From DATDUP01 sp035290345 (GTDB lineage: Bacteria; Patescibacteriota; Patescibacteriia; Magasanikbacterales; UBA922), in contig DATDUP010000006.1 in NCBI GenBank assembly GCA_035290345.1, positions 1 through 53,887 of the forward strand: a stretch of 53,887 nt of DNA. Direction: 5' to 3'. Both the position numbers and the translations under genes were made by a program. Positions 15,037 through 22,602 of this stretch are shown one piece after another. Within the stretch, counting starts at the first letter, position 1, and every line of letters starts with the position of its first letter. Below the pieces are notes generated by a model. The model was not told the origin of the DNA. It searched no databases and saw only the letters and a program-made list of their open reading frames with translations.

Positions 15037-16018
15037 CGAATTGAAAAAATATTCACGCGATTTCTTGGAATATCTAGAAATCGAAAAAAACCGGAGTGAA
15101 AAAACTATCCGCAATTATGATTTCTACCTCCAACGCTTTTTGCATTGGTTTGGCGAAAACAAAAAGCCGGATAAGCTGGCCGCTGAAGACGTGCGCCAAT
15201 ACCGCCTTTGGCTAAATCGCCTCACTGATGTTCACGGTGATCCACTGAAAAAAAATACTCAAAACTATCACCTCATCGCCCTCCGCTCTTTCCTGAAATA
15301 CCTGGCTAAACGCGACATCCAGACTCTGGTTCCGGAAAAAATTGAACTAATGAAAATGCCAGATCGGGAGGTTTCTTTTTTAGACGGCGACGATCTGGAA
15401 AGACTTCTGTCAGCGCCGTTCCAAGTGGCCCGAATAGACCAAAACCAAAATGCCGAAAAAAAAGGGCGAACCCCAATTTCTGTCCTGATTGCCTTTCGCG
15501 ACAAAGCAATCTTAGAATTGCTTTTCTCCACCGGCCTGCGCGTTTCCGAACTGGTCTCCCTTAAAAAAGAAAATGTTAATCTGAAAAAAGAAGAATTCTC
15601 CGTCCGCGGTAAAGGCCAAAAGACCCGAGTTGTCTTTCTCTCCAACCAGTCTCGTTATTGGCTGACCAAATACCTAGCCCTGCGAACTGACCTCAATCCC
15701 TTTCTTTTTGTTTCTCATGACAAAAGAACCGGGAATCAAAAAACCAACGGAACAGACCAACCCCTGACCAGCCGTTCTGTTCAACGCACTATCCAAAAAT
15801 ACGCCCGGGCGGCGGGTATCACCAAGCCTGTTACGCCCCACACCCTCCGCCATTCCTATGCTACTGACCTTTTGCGCAATGGCGCTGATATCCGCAGTGT
15901 CCAAGCCATGCTCGGACATGCTTCCATTACCACGACCCAAATTTACACCCACGTCACTGATCAAGAGCTTAAACGTGTCTTTCAGAGATACCACAATCGG
16001 AAACAAAACTCGGATTGA
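15029..16018 (+). CDS. Tyrosine recombinase (XerC/XerD type)
   Basis: A 329-aa site-specific recombinase with an N-terminal SAM-like core-binding domain (about 1-100) and a C-terminal catalytic domain. All six catalytic positions are present: Arg171 in TGLRVSEL, Lys195 in RGKGQKTR, His271 and Arg274 in HTLRHSYAT, His297 in LGHASITTT and nucleophile Tyr306 in IYTH. Such enzymes resolve chromosome dimers at dif. The length and lack of extra domains fit a housekeeping Xer protein. Its place downstream of a membrane protein is unusual. A mobile-element integrase is possible but there are no flanking element genes. Confidence 0.92.
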   Translation: MANELKKYSRDFLEYLEIEKNRSEKTIRNYDFYLQRFLHWFGENKKPDKLAAEDVRQYRLWLNRLTDVHGDPLKKNTQNYHLIALRSFLKYLAKRDIQTLVPEKIELMKMPDREVSFLDGDDLERLLSAPFQVARIDQNQNAEKKGRTPISVLIAFRDKAILELLFSTGLRVSELVSLKKENVNLKKEEFSVRGKGQKTRVVFLSNQSRYWLTKYLALRTDLNPFLFVSHDKRTGNQKTNGTDQPLTSRSVQRTIQKYARAAGITKPVTPHTLRHSYATDLLRNGADIRSVQAMLGHASITTTQIYTHVTDQELKRVFQRYHNRKQNSD

Positions 16019-16043
16019 CTTTTTGTCCGTCTCCCTGTATATT
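16015..16043 (+). promoter_or_regulatory. Promoter of tRNA-Arg
   Basis: TTGACT (16015-16020), 17-bp spacer, TATATT (16038-16043). The -35 overlaps the xerC stop codon, and the tRNA starts 10 bp after the -10. Confidence 0.75.
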
Positions 16044-16053
16044 TTTGCTAATT

Positions 16054-16125
16054 GCCCTGATAGTTCAATGGATAGAACATCAGCCTTCTAAGCTGAGAAC
16101 GTAGGTTCGATTCCTACTCAGGGTA
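16054..16125 (+). tRNA. tRNA-Arg (anticodon TCT)
   Basis: A full cloverleaf: acceptor GCCCTGA/TCAGGGT (first pair G-U), D stem GTTC/GAAC, anticodon stem TCAGC/GCTGA with loop CTTCTAA, T stem GTAGG/CCTAC with loop TTCGATT, discriminator A. The loop gives anticodon TCT, reading AGA/AGG arginine codons. The 3' CCA is not encoded. Confidence 0.95.
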
Positions 16126-16153
16126 CAATAATCCATTATCCCCCCATCCCCCT

Positions 16154-16897
16154 ATGAATATCTTCATTTCCGTCGTCGTGCTCGCCGTTTTTCTTTTGAT
16201 CATCAGCGTCAGACAAATCAACGAATACCAACGCGGGATCAAACTGCAGTTCGGCCGTTATCTAAAAACTGTCCAGCCCGGCTGGCGATTAGTTTTTCCG
16301 ATAATCCAAAGCCTGATAAAAGTCGACATCCGGACCAAGGCCGTAGACGTTCCTTTTCAAGATGCCATCACCAAAGATAATGTTTCTGCCAAAATAAATG
16401 CTGTTATTTACTACAAAGTCGCTGATGCGTCCCTGGCCATCTTTGGAGTGGAAAATTTTTGGTTCGCGGTCAGTCAATTAGCTCAGACCACTATGCGGAA
16501 TGTGGTGGGTGAATTAGAGCTAGACGAGCTTTTGGCTAATCGTGAAATGGCGGCCAAAAAAATAAAGGAAATCGTTGACCGAGCAACTGATCCCTGGGGC
16601 ATAAAAGTGGAAAGTGTTGAACTAAAAGACATTCTCCTACCAGAAGAAATGCAGAGGGTCATTGCCAAACAAGCGGAAGCGGAAAGAGAAAAACGGGCAG
16701 TAATTATTAAATCTGGCGGCGAAGTAATCGCCGCAGAAAATCTGGCCAAGGCCGCCTCCTTACTCCACGGCCAGCCCGGCGCCCTTCACCTGCGCACTCT
16801 CAACAGCATCAACGACATCAGTTCTGACCAATCCAACACCGTTATCTTTGCCCTTCCTCTGGAAGTCTTACGAGCTTTTGAAAGAACGGGGAAATAA
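16154..16897 (+). CDS. SPFH/stomatin-like membrane protein (slipin)
   Basis: A 247-aa stomatin/prohibitin-family protein. One N-terminal membrane helix (about 3-22, IFISVVVLAVFLLIISV) is followed by the SPFH domain: NEYQRGIKLQFGRYLKTVQPGW, then VDIRTKAVDVPFQDAITKDN, and an alpha-helical part ending in AEREKRAVIIKSGGEVIAAENLAKA, as is usual. Such proteins form membrane scaffolds and often work with NfeD or FtsH proteases, neither of which is seen here. It sits between two tRNA genes with its own terminator; it may be read from the tRNA-Arg promoter. Confidence 0.92.
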   Translation: MNIFISVVVLAVFLLIISVRQINEYQRGIKLQFGRYLKTVQPGWRLVFPIIQSLIKVDIRTKAVDVPFQDAITKDNVSAKINAVIYYKVADASLAIFGVENFWFAVSQLAQTTMRNVVGELELDELLANREMAAKKIKEIVDRATDPWGIKVESVELKDILLPEEMQRVIAKQAEAEREKRAVIIKSGGEVIAAENLAKAASLLHGQPGALHLRTLNSINDISSDQSNTVIFALPLEVLRAFERTGK

Positions 16898-16914
16898 TCA
16901 ACCACCGAGCTGAT

Positions 16915-16940
16915 AAACACAACTCACCAGAGTTGTGTTT
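16915..16940 (+). terminator. Terminator after the SPFH gene
   Basis: AAACACAACTC and GAGTTGTGTTT form an 11-bp perfect stem with an ACCA loop, followed by TATTG. The next promoter's -35 starts 2 bp later. Confidence 0.8.
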
Positions 16941-16942
16941 TA

Positions 16943-16971
16943 TTGACAAATCGTTTTTTTTGGCTTATAAT
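16943..16971 (+). promoter_or_regulatory. Promoter of tRNA-His
   Basis: TTGACA (16943-16948), 17-bp spacer, TATAAT (16966-16971): both boxes are full consensus. Confidence 0.9.
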
Positions 16972-16992
16972 GCCCCACAAAACCCCTAAAGG

Positions 16993-17065
16993 GGTGGCCA
17001 TGGTGAAATGGTTATCACGCAGGTTTGTGGTACCTGCAGTACGGGTTCAATTCCCGTTGGCCACC
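16993..17065 (+). tRNA. tRNA-His (anticodon GTG)
   Basis: Cloverleaf with acceptor GTGGCCA/TGGCCAC, D stem GTGA/TCAC, anticodon stem CAGGT/ACCTG with loop TTGTGGT, T stem ACGGG/CCCGT with loop TTCAATT. The histidine-specific extra pair G-1 (16993) to C73 (17065) is present. The anticodon is GTG. CCA is not encoded as such (CCC follows). Confidence 0.95.
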
Positions 17066-17092
17066 CCTTTGTGGGTTTTATTTTTTTAATAA

Positions 17093-17121
17093 TTGACAAA
17101 AGGCCAATTTTTTGCTATAAT
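17093..17121 (+). promoter_or_regulatory. Promoter of the gene at 17154
   Basis: TTGACA (17093-17098), 17-bp spacer, TATAAT (17116-17121). Nearly identical over its full length to the promoter at 14121-14149. Confidence 0.9.
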
Positions 17122-17153
17122 TTCAGTAAATATTAATTCTAACTACATAATTT

Positions 17154-17672
17154 ATGACTTCTTTTTCTGAACGTATACCTGGTACCGAGGCCTATAAAAT
17201 GCGAAAGGCAATAGAGGCAGAAGAACAAAAGGATGGTTGGGAGGAAACTGGTGGCCCTGATTTAAATAACCCAGATTCCGAATCTCAGCCCGAGGATCAA
17301 GAGGCAGCAGAAGAAAAAAAGGGCCGATCCTGTTTAGATTATCTAACCCGTGGAAATTATTCTGTTTCTGATCCAGAAACTGGAGAGGATCGGGACATCA
17401 GCCGCGATGAGTTTCATCAACTATTACAAGAAAAACCCGCCCTCGCTGATGAGTTGAACAAGTTAACCAATGACCAACTTACGGCCGGAACATGCGAAAC
17501 CGCTGTCTCCCAGTTAAACGATGTCTGGGGATCACGACGTGAAATGACCGGGATATACAAAGAGGTACAATTTGAATTTCCCAATGGCCTGAAAATGAAA
17601 ATAAAAATCTTTCCTGAGATGGATAATGCTATGTCTTTCTCCGGGGACTGGACTAATCTTAAAGAACAATAA
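17154..17672 (+). CDS. Unknown acidic cytosolic protein
   Basis: A 172-aa, strongly acidic soluble protein. The first 60 residues are low-complexity Glu/Asp/Gln (for example NPDSESQPEDQEAAEEKKG) and probably disordered. The C-terminal half looks folded, with DEFHQLLQEKPALADELNKL and a strand-rich end (EVQFEFPNGLKMKIKIF). No family is recognised. It has its own consensus promoter and a strong terminator and is thus a single-gene unit. Confidence 0.75.
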   Translation: MTSFSERIPGTEAYKMRKAIEAEEQKDGWEETGGPDLNNPDSESQPEDQEAAEEKKGRSCLDYLTRGNYSVSDPETGEDRDISRDEFHQLLQEKPALADELNKLTNDQLTAGTCETAVSQLNDVWGSRREMTGIYKEVQFEFPNGLKMKIKIFPEMDNAMSFSGDWTNLKEQ

Positions 17673-17683
17673 AAATCATTTAA

Positions 17684-17717
17684 AATAAAGCCCCTTTCCG
17701 GGGCTTTATTTTTTTTT
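17684..17717. terminator. Bidirectional terminator
   Basis: AATAAAGCCCC and GGGGCTTTATT form an 11-bp stem followed by a run of seven T on the plus strand. It ends the gene at 17154-17672 and overlaps the last codons of the converging glycosyltransferase gene. Confidence 0.9.
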
Positions 17718-18419
17718 CAAAGAAGGTAATTCGTTATGGTATGGTCGACGACCGACACAAAGACAAAGAAAATTAAAAAAATAACGACCCAGATAACGAT
17801 TGAGACGATAGCGACGGCCAGAAACAAAACACTTTAAACTCATATCCAATTTTATCCGTCCCAACCTGGCCAATTTCCGGCACAAATCTGAATCTTCTCC
17901 ATAGCGAAGTTGAGGGTCAAAACCAGTAGTTTGCTGATAATCCTTTTTTCGAAAGGTCATATTGTTCCCCATGGGACCCACCTGCCCCCCTGACACCACT
18001 CGGGCAAAAAACCAGAGAAGATAATGAATAAAAAAACGAATAAAATTAATACCAATCCCGGTATCATAATATATCATCTGCCCCCCCAGGCAAACCAATT
18101 GTTTATCCTGCGCAAACCTTTTCTCTACCTCTACCAAATAATTGGCTGGCAAACGGGTATCAGCGTCAATCTGCAAAATATAATCACCTTGGGCAATTTC
18201 TGTCCCAGTCCTTCTGGCCCAACCCACTCCCAGTCTTTTTTCTGAAACCACCCATACCCCCAATTCTTGCGCTAAAGACAACGTCCTATCCTGAGAATTA
18301 TTATCAACCACCACAATCTCATAGTCGTCGGCCGGGTAATTTAAATGCTTGGCCGCCTGAATACAGGCCACAATATATTCCTCTTCATCATGGGCGGGAA
18401 TAATTATAGAAAACTTCAT
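17706..18419 (-). CDS. Family 2 glycosyltransferase
   Basis: A 237-aa GT-A fold glycosyltransferase. It begins SIIIPAHDEEEYI, carries VVVDNNSQDRT for nucleotide binding, the metal-binding DADT in YILQIDADTRLP (about 88-91) and the GEDSDLCRKLARLG acceptor-side motif near 185. A hydrophobic patch (FIRFFIHYLLWFFARVV) in the middle suggests membrane contact. It adds a sugar to an envelope glycan, lipid or protein. It lies just beyond the terminator of the pilin array and may be expressed by read-through or from the weak extended -10 at 18429-18437. A role in pilin glycosylation is possible but not shown. Confidence 0.88.
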   Translation of the reverse strand: MKFSIIIPAHDEEEYIVACIQAAKHLNYPADDYEIVVVDNNSQDRTLSLAQELGVWVVSEKRLGVGWARRTGTEIAQGDYILQIDADTRLPANYLVEVEKRFAQDKQLVCLGGQMIYYDTGIGINFIRFFIHYLLWFFARVVSGGQVGPMGNNMTFRKKDYQQTTGFDPQLRYGEDSDLCRKLARLGRIKLDMSLKCFVSGRRYRLNRYLGRYFFNFLCLCVGRRPYHNELPSLKKK

Positions 18420-18428
18420 AATCTCTTA

Positions 18429-18437
18429 AGTATGCCA
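18429..18437 (-). promoter_or_regulatory. Possible extended -10 for the glycosyltransferase gene
   Basis: On the minus strand TGGCATACT follows the U-tract of the pilin-array terminator, 9 bp before the ATG. It is weak and would leave almost no leader. Confidence 0.35.
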
Positions 18438-18445
18438 AAACAAAA

Positions 18446-18467
18446 ACGCGCCGGCAAGCCGGTGCGT
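18446..18467 (-). terminator. Terminator of the pilin array
   Basis: ACGCGCCGGC and GCCGGTGCGT pair over 10 positions with one mismatch-like G-T, followed on the minus strand by TTTTTGTTTT. It closes the array that begins at galU. Confidence 0.85.
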
Positions 18468-18474
18468 CATTTTT

Positions 18475-19014
18475 CTACCAAGTATTTGCTTCACCACCAT
18501 CCCAGAATTGCCCGAGACCGGTCGACTCTCCCAAGGGGTCGGGATTGTTAAAATCTTTCATATTTTCATCTACCTTGACTTCTACCCCAGCATAGAAAGG
18601 CTTATCAATTCCGCCTCCACCAGTAGTGGCTTCGCGCAAATATCGTTCCACAAACAAAGAAATACTAAAGGCCGAAAGGGTAATCAAAACACCGAGCACT
18701 GCATATTTGATTATTGTCTTTGCCTTATCCACCTGTTCGCTTTCTCCCCGCGAGGTCATAATCAAAAATCCGGCATAGACTGTATAGGCAGTAAAAATCA
18801 CCCCTATCGTCCCTAAAAGTATCTGTACTATATAGGTAGCTACCAACCGTGGGTCGCGGGCCTGCCCAAGATTGGCCCCCTGTTCTCCCGCTGCTGCTTT
18901 CAACTGAGTCTGCAATTCCGTTTTATAATCCGCTCCGACTTCTAAAACCGAAAAGGCTAAGCTACAAAAAACAGCTAAACAGAGAATAATAATGAATGAA
19001 AATTTTTTTTTCAT
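18475..19014 (-). CDS. T4SS_pilin-like membrane protein (paralog 1)
   Basis: A 179-aa exported protein: signal helix (about 5-25, SFIIILCLAVFCSLAFSVL), then the paired-helix pilin core at about 60-125 with VIFTAYTVYAGFLIMTSRGE, a short basic/acidic turn (SEQVDKAKTII) and VLGVLITLSAFSISLFVERY. A Gly-rich linker and an acidic tail without Cys follow. The core matches the patescibacterial type IV secretion-type pilin family (VirB2/TrbC-like topology). I start at 19014, one base after the preceding stop, instead of the in-frame Met at 19035. It is the last gene of the array. Confidence 0.8.
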   Translation of the reverse strand: MKKKFSFIIILCLAVFCSLAFSVLEVGADYKTELQTQLKAAAGEQGANLGQARDPRLVATYIVQILLGTIGVIFTAYTVYAGFLIMTSRGESEQVDKAKTIIKYAVLGVLITLSAFSISLFVERYLREATTGGGGIDKPFYAGVEVKVDENMKDFNNPDPLGESTGLGQFWDGGEANTW

Positions 19015-19015
19015 G

Positions 19016-19426
19016 TTATTTCGGTACCACCCCACCCTCGACTACGGCCTTAGAGATCCGTTCCAGGATGAAATAAGTGATTGAATATGAAACAAAAATA
19101 ACTGCCAGACCGATTACCGCGGCTCGAATAGTATTTCGCCCCTTGCTCAATCTTTCTTCTTCACCATGGGAAGTGATATACCAATAGCTCCCAAAAACAA
19201 TCAAAACAATGAACACTGATCCGACGGTTGCTAGGGCGAGGTAAATCAACCAGGCAATCGTCAGACGCGGATCTCCTGGTTGCTCCAGTTCCGCTCCTTT
19301 AGCTCCTGCTCCGATTTGTTGGTTCACCTGACCAACTAAATTAACCGCCTCCACCGGACTACTGGCCAATATGAAAAAAGACAAAAAGAAGAAGAGGGGA
19401 AAAACAAAACTGAAAATTTTTTTCAT
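19016..19426 (-). CDS. T4SS_pilin-like membrane protein (paralog 2)
   Basis: A 136-aa bare pilin-type protein with signal helix (FVFPLFFFLSFFILASSPVEA) and the two-helix core: SVFIVLIVFGSYWYITSHGE, turn ERLSKGRNTIR, then AAVIGLAVIFVSYSITYFIL. Tyr/Trp replace the usual Ala/Gly-Phe of its siblings in the first helix, so it is one of the more divergent copies. No Cys is present. I start at 19426, two bases after the preceding stop; an upstream Met at 19438 overlaps that gene. Confidence 0.8.
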   Translation of the reverse strand: MKKIFSFVFPLFFFLSFFILASSPVEAVNLVGQVNQQIGAGAKGAELEQPGDPRLTIAWLIYLALATVGSVFIVLIVFGSYWYITSHGEEERLSKGRNTIRAAVIGLAVIFVSYSITYFILERISKAVVEGGVVPK

Positions 19427-19428
19427 AA

Positions 19429-20064
19429 TTACTGACATATGGATGCTTTCACACTGGCCTGATATTCACACTTGTCTGCATCATAACCACCCTTAACGCA
19501 AATCTCCGTACATTCTTCGGCCGAAGCCACATCTAAGTAATATTGGGAGTCAAAGCAACCTTTTTTCCAGCCAGCTTCATCTGCTTCCCCCTCATCTTCA
19601 TCCGCCACCACCCAATCGCCCCAGCAACGTCGGCAGCAACTTACCATACTCTCATCCTCTTGCGTCTTGGGATTTACTTCCTCACTGCTTTCTAAAATGT
19701 TAGGGACAATAAAGGTGGTAACACTGTAAGCTCCCACCGTAAGAATCACTCCAATCACGCTGCCGGTAATTATCTTCTGAGCTTTTTTTACCTGATCCTC
19801 TTCCCCCCGGGCCGTCATCCAAAGATAGCCAGCATAAACCATCAACAAAAGAAAAATCGCCCCGACAAATGACAAGGCAATGGCGATGATATAACCAATG
19901 GTAACAGAAAAGGTCGTCTCGTTAGTTGAACCAGAATAACCAGCTTCAGTAGCAGCCATTTTCGTATCTTTCAAACCAAAATTCAAAGCTAAGGCCGGCT
20001 CAACACTTAGCCACACCAACAAGAGTAAACTAGCTAACAAACCGATTTTCCATTTTATTGACAT
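19429..20064 (-). CDS. T4SS_pilin-like protein with Cys-rich tail (paralog 3)
   Basis: A 211-aa protein with signal helix (1-26), the pilin core at about 50-125 (IFLLLMVYAGYLWMTARGEE, turn DQVKKAQKII, VIGVILTVGAYSVTTFIV) and a C-terminal domain of about 80 residues with eight Cys (SCCRRCWGDW, GCFDS, ECTEICVKGG, KCEY and a final ICQ). The tail should lie outside the membrane and be held by disulfides. It shares a 27-bp stretch of identical DNA with paralogs 4 and 5 in the region coding for the core motif. It is 3 bp from both neighbours' ends, so co-transcription is clear. Confidence 0.82.
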   Translation of the reverse strand: MSIKWKIGLLASLLLLVWLSVEPALALNFGLKDTKMAATEAGYSGSTNETTFSVTIGYIIAIALSFVGAIFLLLMVYAGYLWMTARGEEDQVKKAQKIITGSVIGVILTVGAYSVTTFIVPNILESSEEVNPKTQEDESMVSCCRRCWGDWVVADEDEGEADEAGWKKGCFDSQYYLDVASAEECTEICVKGGYDADKCEYQASVKASICQ

Positions 20065-20067
20065 AAT

Positions 20068-20631
20068 TTATTCTTCGGCTTTTGGTTCCACACATTCTTT
20101 GGGATCAATTTTCCCTAAATATTCTCCCCCCTCATCAATACATTGCTTTTTATCCCATTGATATCGATCACAGGTGACTGACCAGGCACTTTCACATTTT
20201 TTACAACAATCTACCCCCAAATCGCCGGTCTCTGTTGTCCCTTCAGTAGAAGCTGTCCGACTCAAAATTCGAGGCACCACAAAATCTGTAATACCATAGG
20301 CTGAAACCACTATCACCAAACCGACCACCGCGGTTATCACTATCTTTTGCGATTTCTCTATATCGTTTTCTTCCCCCCGGGCCGTCATCCAAAGATAACC
20401 GGCATAGACCATCAATCCAAGAAATATCACCCCTAACATAGAAAGACCAGCTTTAACCGCCACTCCCACTGTTCTGGCTAAAGACTGCTCATTTGTTCCG
20501 CTATCATATTCAGCTGTCTTCGCTGCTTTTTCTACTTTACTAAAGCCAATATCCAAAGCCAAGACCTGGTTGGCTAACAAGATACTACTGAAAATTACTA
20601 GAATAACGGCACTGAGCTTAAACCTTCTCAT
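20068..20631 (-). CDS. T4SS_pilin-like protein with Cys-rich tail (paralog 4)
   Basis: A 187-aa protein with signal helix (VILVIFSSILLANQVLA), core at about 50-125 (VIFLGLMVYAGYLWMTARGE, turn ENDIEKSQKIVI, VVGLVIVVSAYGITDFVVPR) and a shorter Cys-rich tail (DCCKKCESAW, TCDRYQWDKKQC, KECVEP). The tail pattern CCxxC...W is the same as in paralog 3, so the two are close relatives by tandem duplication. Acidic residues dominate the very end. Confidence 0.82.
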   Translation of the reverse strand: MRRFKLSAVILVIFSSILLANQVLALDIGFSKVEKAAKTAEYDSGTNEQSLARTVGVAVKAGLSMLGVIFLGLMVYAGYLWMTARGEENDIEKSQKIVITAVVGLVIVVSAYGITDFVVPRILSRTASTEGTTETGDLGVDCCKKCESAWSVTCDRYQWDKKQCIDEGGEYLGKIDPKECVEPKAEE

Positions 20632-20637
20632 AACAAA

Positions 20638-21231
20638 TTATTTCTTGGGAGCACAACAAATAATATTATCTTTAGTCGCATTGTCGCCGGCCATACATTT
20701 CCCCACCTTACATATTTCAGGTGACTGTTCGCAATCGCTCAGTTGGGCTTCTAAATCTTCCTCATCTTCATCAAATGGATTGTCGTGTGTGGCATTACAG
20801 GTGTTGATATCTACACAACTCCAGCCGGGATTTTGTTTTTCACAATCATTTTGAAGAACCGTTTCTTGACTGCCGGATTGAAAACGCTTGGCCACAAGTA
20901 CGGTGATGGCATAGGCCGAGGCCACAATCACAAACCCAATCATGGTAGAAATAATTATCTTCTGGGCTTTCTCCACCTGACTTTCTTCCCCCCGGGCCGT
21001 CATCCAAAGATAGCCAGCATAAATCATCAGGATCATAAAAATTAAGCCCACAATACTCAAGGCAGCGTTAATTGCCTGACCGACCACTACATCCACACTA
21101 CTATAAGTCGTCGCTCCTGCCTTATCAGCAACAGCCGTTGCCTTGGTGCCAGCATCCTTCAATCCGGCGGCGGTTACTGAACTAAAAACCATTATTCCCA
21201 CAATTATTATTATAAAAACAAATTTCTTCAT
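20638..21231 (-). CDS. T4SS_pilin-like protein with Cys-rich tail (paralog 5)
   Basis: A 197-aa protein with signal helix (FVFIIIIVGIMVFSSVTAAG), core at about 48-120 (IFMILMIYAGYLWMTARGEE, turn SQVEKAQKII, MIGFVIVASAYAITVLVAKR) and a tail with nine Cys (DCEKQNPGWSCVDINTCNAT, DCEQSPEICKVGKC, IICCAPKK). The tail is different from those of paralogs 3 and 4 and ends in CC-APKK. It is followed closely by paralog 4 (6 bp) and shares near-identical core DNA with it. Confidence 0.82.
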   Translation of the reverse strand: MKKFVFIIIIVGIMVFSSVTAAGLKDAGTKATAVADKAGATTYSSVDVVVGQAINAALSIVGLIFMILMIYAGYLWMTARGEESQVEKAQKIIISTMIGFVIVASAYAITVLVAKRFQSGSQETVLQNDCEKQNPGWSCVDINTCNATHDNPFDEDEEDLEAQLSDCEQSPEICKVGKCMAGDNATKDNIICCAPKK

Positions 21232-21254
21232 AATTATTTGTTTGATTAGTCAAT

Positions 21255-21998
21255 TTAATCTTTCCCGATCAAATATTCCCAGCCAGACTGACTATCCTCT
21301 TCTTGCATTTCTGCCGCAGCCTCGCATTTACCGCTACTGGCCACCCCTTCCACAAATTCATAATAAGCCTGACCACACAATTCGTCCTGGTCATCGCAAT
21401 TATACCCGATTTCTTCGCAATCTGCTGCTGTAGTGATCAATCCCCGCCAATGAATAGGATGAATCTCTGATGCGGCCGCGATCGGGTCGCCAATTAAAGG
21501 AATCTCTTCTATTCCTTCCATAGGAAGATTACCAGGAACCCGATAAGCTTCCAAACAACATCCAGTTCCTTCTTCTCCGGCCACTCCAGTACTCTCCCCA
21601 GACAATGCTCCGGCTTTCTGGCCCTCCACCAGACGCGTCATAACAAAATTGGTGATGGCATAAGAGGAAACCGTGAGCACTAATCCAATACTGGCTGCAA
21701 TAATCGTCCCCCGAGCTTTATCTATTTGTTCTTCCTTGCCTTGAGCAGTAAACCACAAAAATCCACCATAAAATACCAAAACAAAGAAAATTAACCCCAC
21801 CATTCCGAGAGCCAGCTTAGCGGCCTTACCTCCGGCCTGTTCAACTGTCATTTCTTCTGCTCCAATTCCCACGTTTGCCTTAGCCGCAAAACTCTCCGCT
21901 TGAGTAGCCTTATATGCCGCTTCTGCTGGCACCACTAAAAACAAGAATAAGAATCCAGTTATCAATCCTCCTGTTATTATTGCTCTACTTCCAATCAC
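21255..21998 (-). CDS. T4SS_pilin-like protein with Cys-rich tail (paralog 6)
   Basis: A 247-aa protein, the longest of the tail-bearing group. Signal helix GGLITGFLFLFLVVPAEA; core at about 62-125 (LIFFVLVFYGGFLWFTAQGK, turn EEQIDKARGTII, IGLVLTVSSYAITNFVM). The tail of about 110 residues has CC near its start (GCCLEAYRVP), then DCEEIGYNCDDQDELCGQAY and a single KCEAAAEM. Its start overlaps the end of paralog 7 by 14 bp. Confidence 0.8.
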   Translation of the reverse strand: MIGSRAIITGGLITGFLFLFLVVPAEAAYKATQAESFAAKANVGIGAEEMTVEQAGGKAAKLALGMVGLIFFVLVFYGGFLWFTAQGKEEQIDKARGTIIAASIGLVLTVSSYAITNFVMTRLVEGQKAGALSGESTGVAGEEGTGCCLEAYRVPGNLPMEGIEEIPLIGDPIAAASEIHPIHWRGLITTAADCEEIGYNCDDQDELCGQAYYEFVEGVASSGKCEAAAEMQEEDSQSGWEYLIGKD

Positions 21999-22599
21999 AA
22001 TGGTTAGCTTTATTCTTACAAAGTTGTTCAGTTAAACCACCACAAAAGGCGTTGGGGTTGGTCTTATAAGCGTCTTTTATCTTACACTCTACCGGATCGT
22101 TCGTCACCAGTTCACAGTACCCGGAATTAGTACAATCTTCGACCACATCAATTGCCGCACAAAACGACCCCATAGTTGTAGCCGCCGTTGCTTTTGCTAC
22201 ACAACCTGTCGCCACTTGGCTACTGCCGGTATTTGGTCCGCCACTACTTTGAATAGAACTAAAAACAAATTTAGTGATGGCGTAAGAGGACAGGACAATG
22301 ATGATGCCGATAATAGCGGCAATAATCGTTTGCAAAGCCTTTTTTTCCTCTTCCGCGCTTCCTTTAGCCAACATCCAAGTAATACCCCCATAGATCATCA
22401 GGCCAAAAAATAAAACACCGACCAAAGAAAGACCGGTTCCCAAAACTTTACCAATCAAGGTCGGCAGATCCGAACCACCATAGGCTGTCAAACCCGCTTC
22501 ACCAGCGGTCTCGGCCAAGCCATATTGAGCCAAAGTCACACCTGGAATCAAAACTGTAATAACTAGAATCAAGAAAAAAAACTTTCCTAGTCTGCTCAT
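21985..22599 (-). CDS. T4SS_pilin-like protein with Cys-rich tail (paralog 7)
   Basis: A 204-aa protein: signal helix (FFFLILVITVLIPGVTLA), core at about 50-115 (VLFFGLMIYGGITWMLAKGS, turn AEEEKKALQTII, IIGIIIVLSSYAITKFVFSS) and a tail of about 85 residues with eight Cys (TGCVAKA, FCAAIDVVEDCTNSGYCELV, ECKIKD, FCGGLTEQLCKNKANHCDW). The acidic-acidic-basic turn after the first helix is preserved. It is co-transcribed with paralogs 6 and 8. Confidence 0.82.
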   Translation of the reverse strand: MSRLGKFFFLILVITVLIPGVTLAQYGLAETAGEAGLTAYGGSDLPTLIGKVLGTGLSLVGVLFFGLMIYGGITWMLAKGSAEEEKKALQTIIAAIIGIIIVLSSYAITKFVFSSIQSSGGPNTGSSQVATGCVAKATAATTMGSFCAAIDVVEDCTNSGYCELVTNDPVECKIKDAYKTNPNAFCGGLTEQLCKNKANHCDWK

Positions 22600-22602
22600 A
22601 GC

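Noticed and set aside
16974..17075. Stem CCCACAAA/TTTGTGGG enclosing tRNA-His
   Set aside because: The expected transcription start (about 16978) lies inside the 5' arm, so the stem cannot form fully in the RNA.
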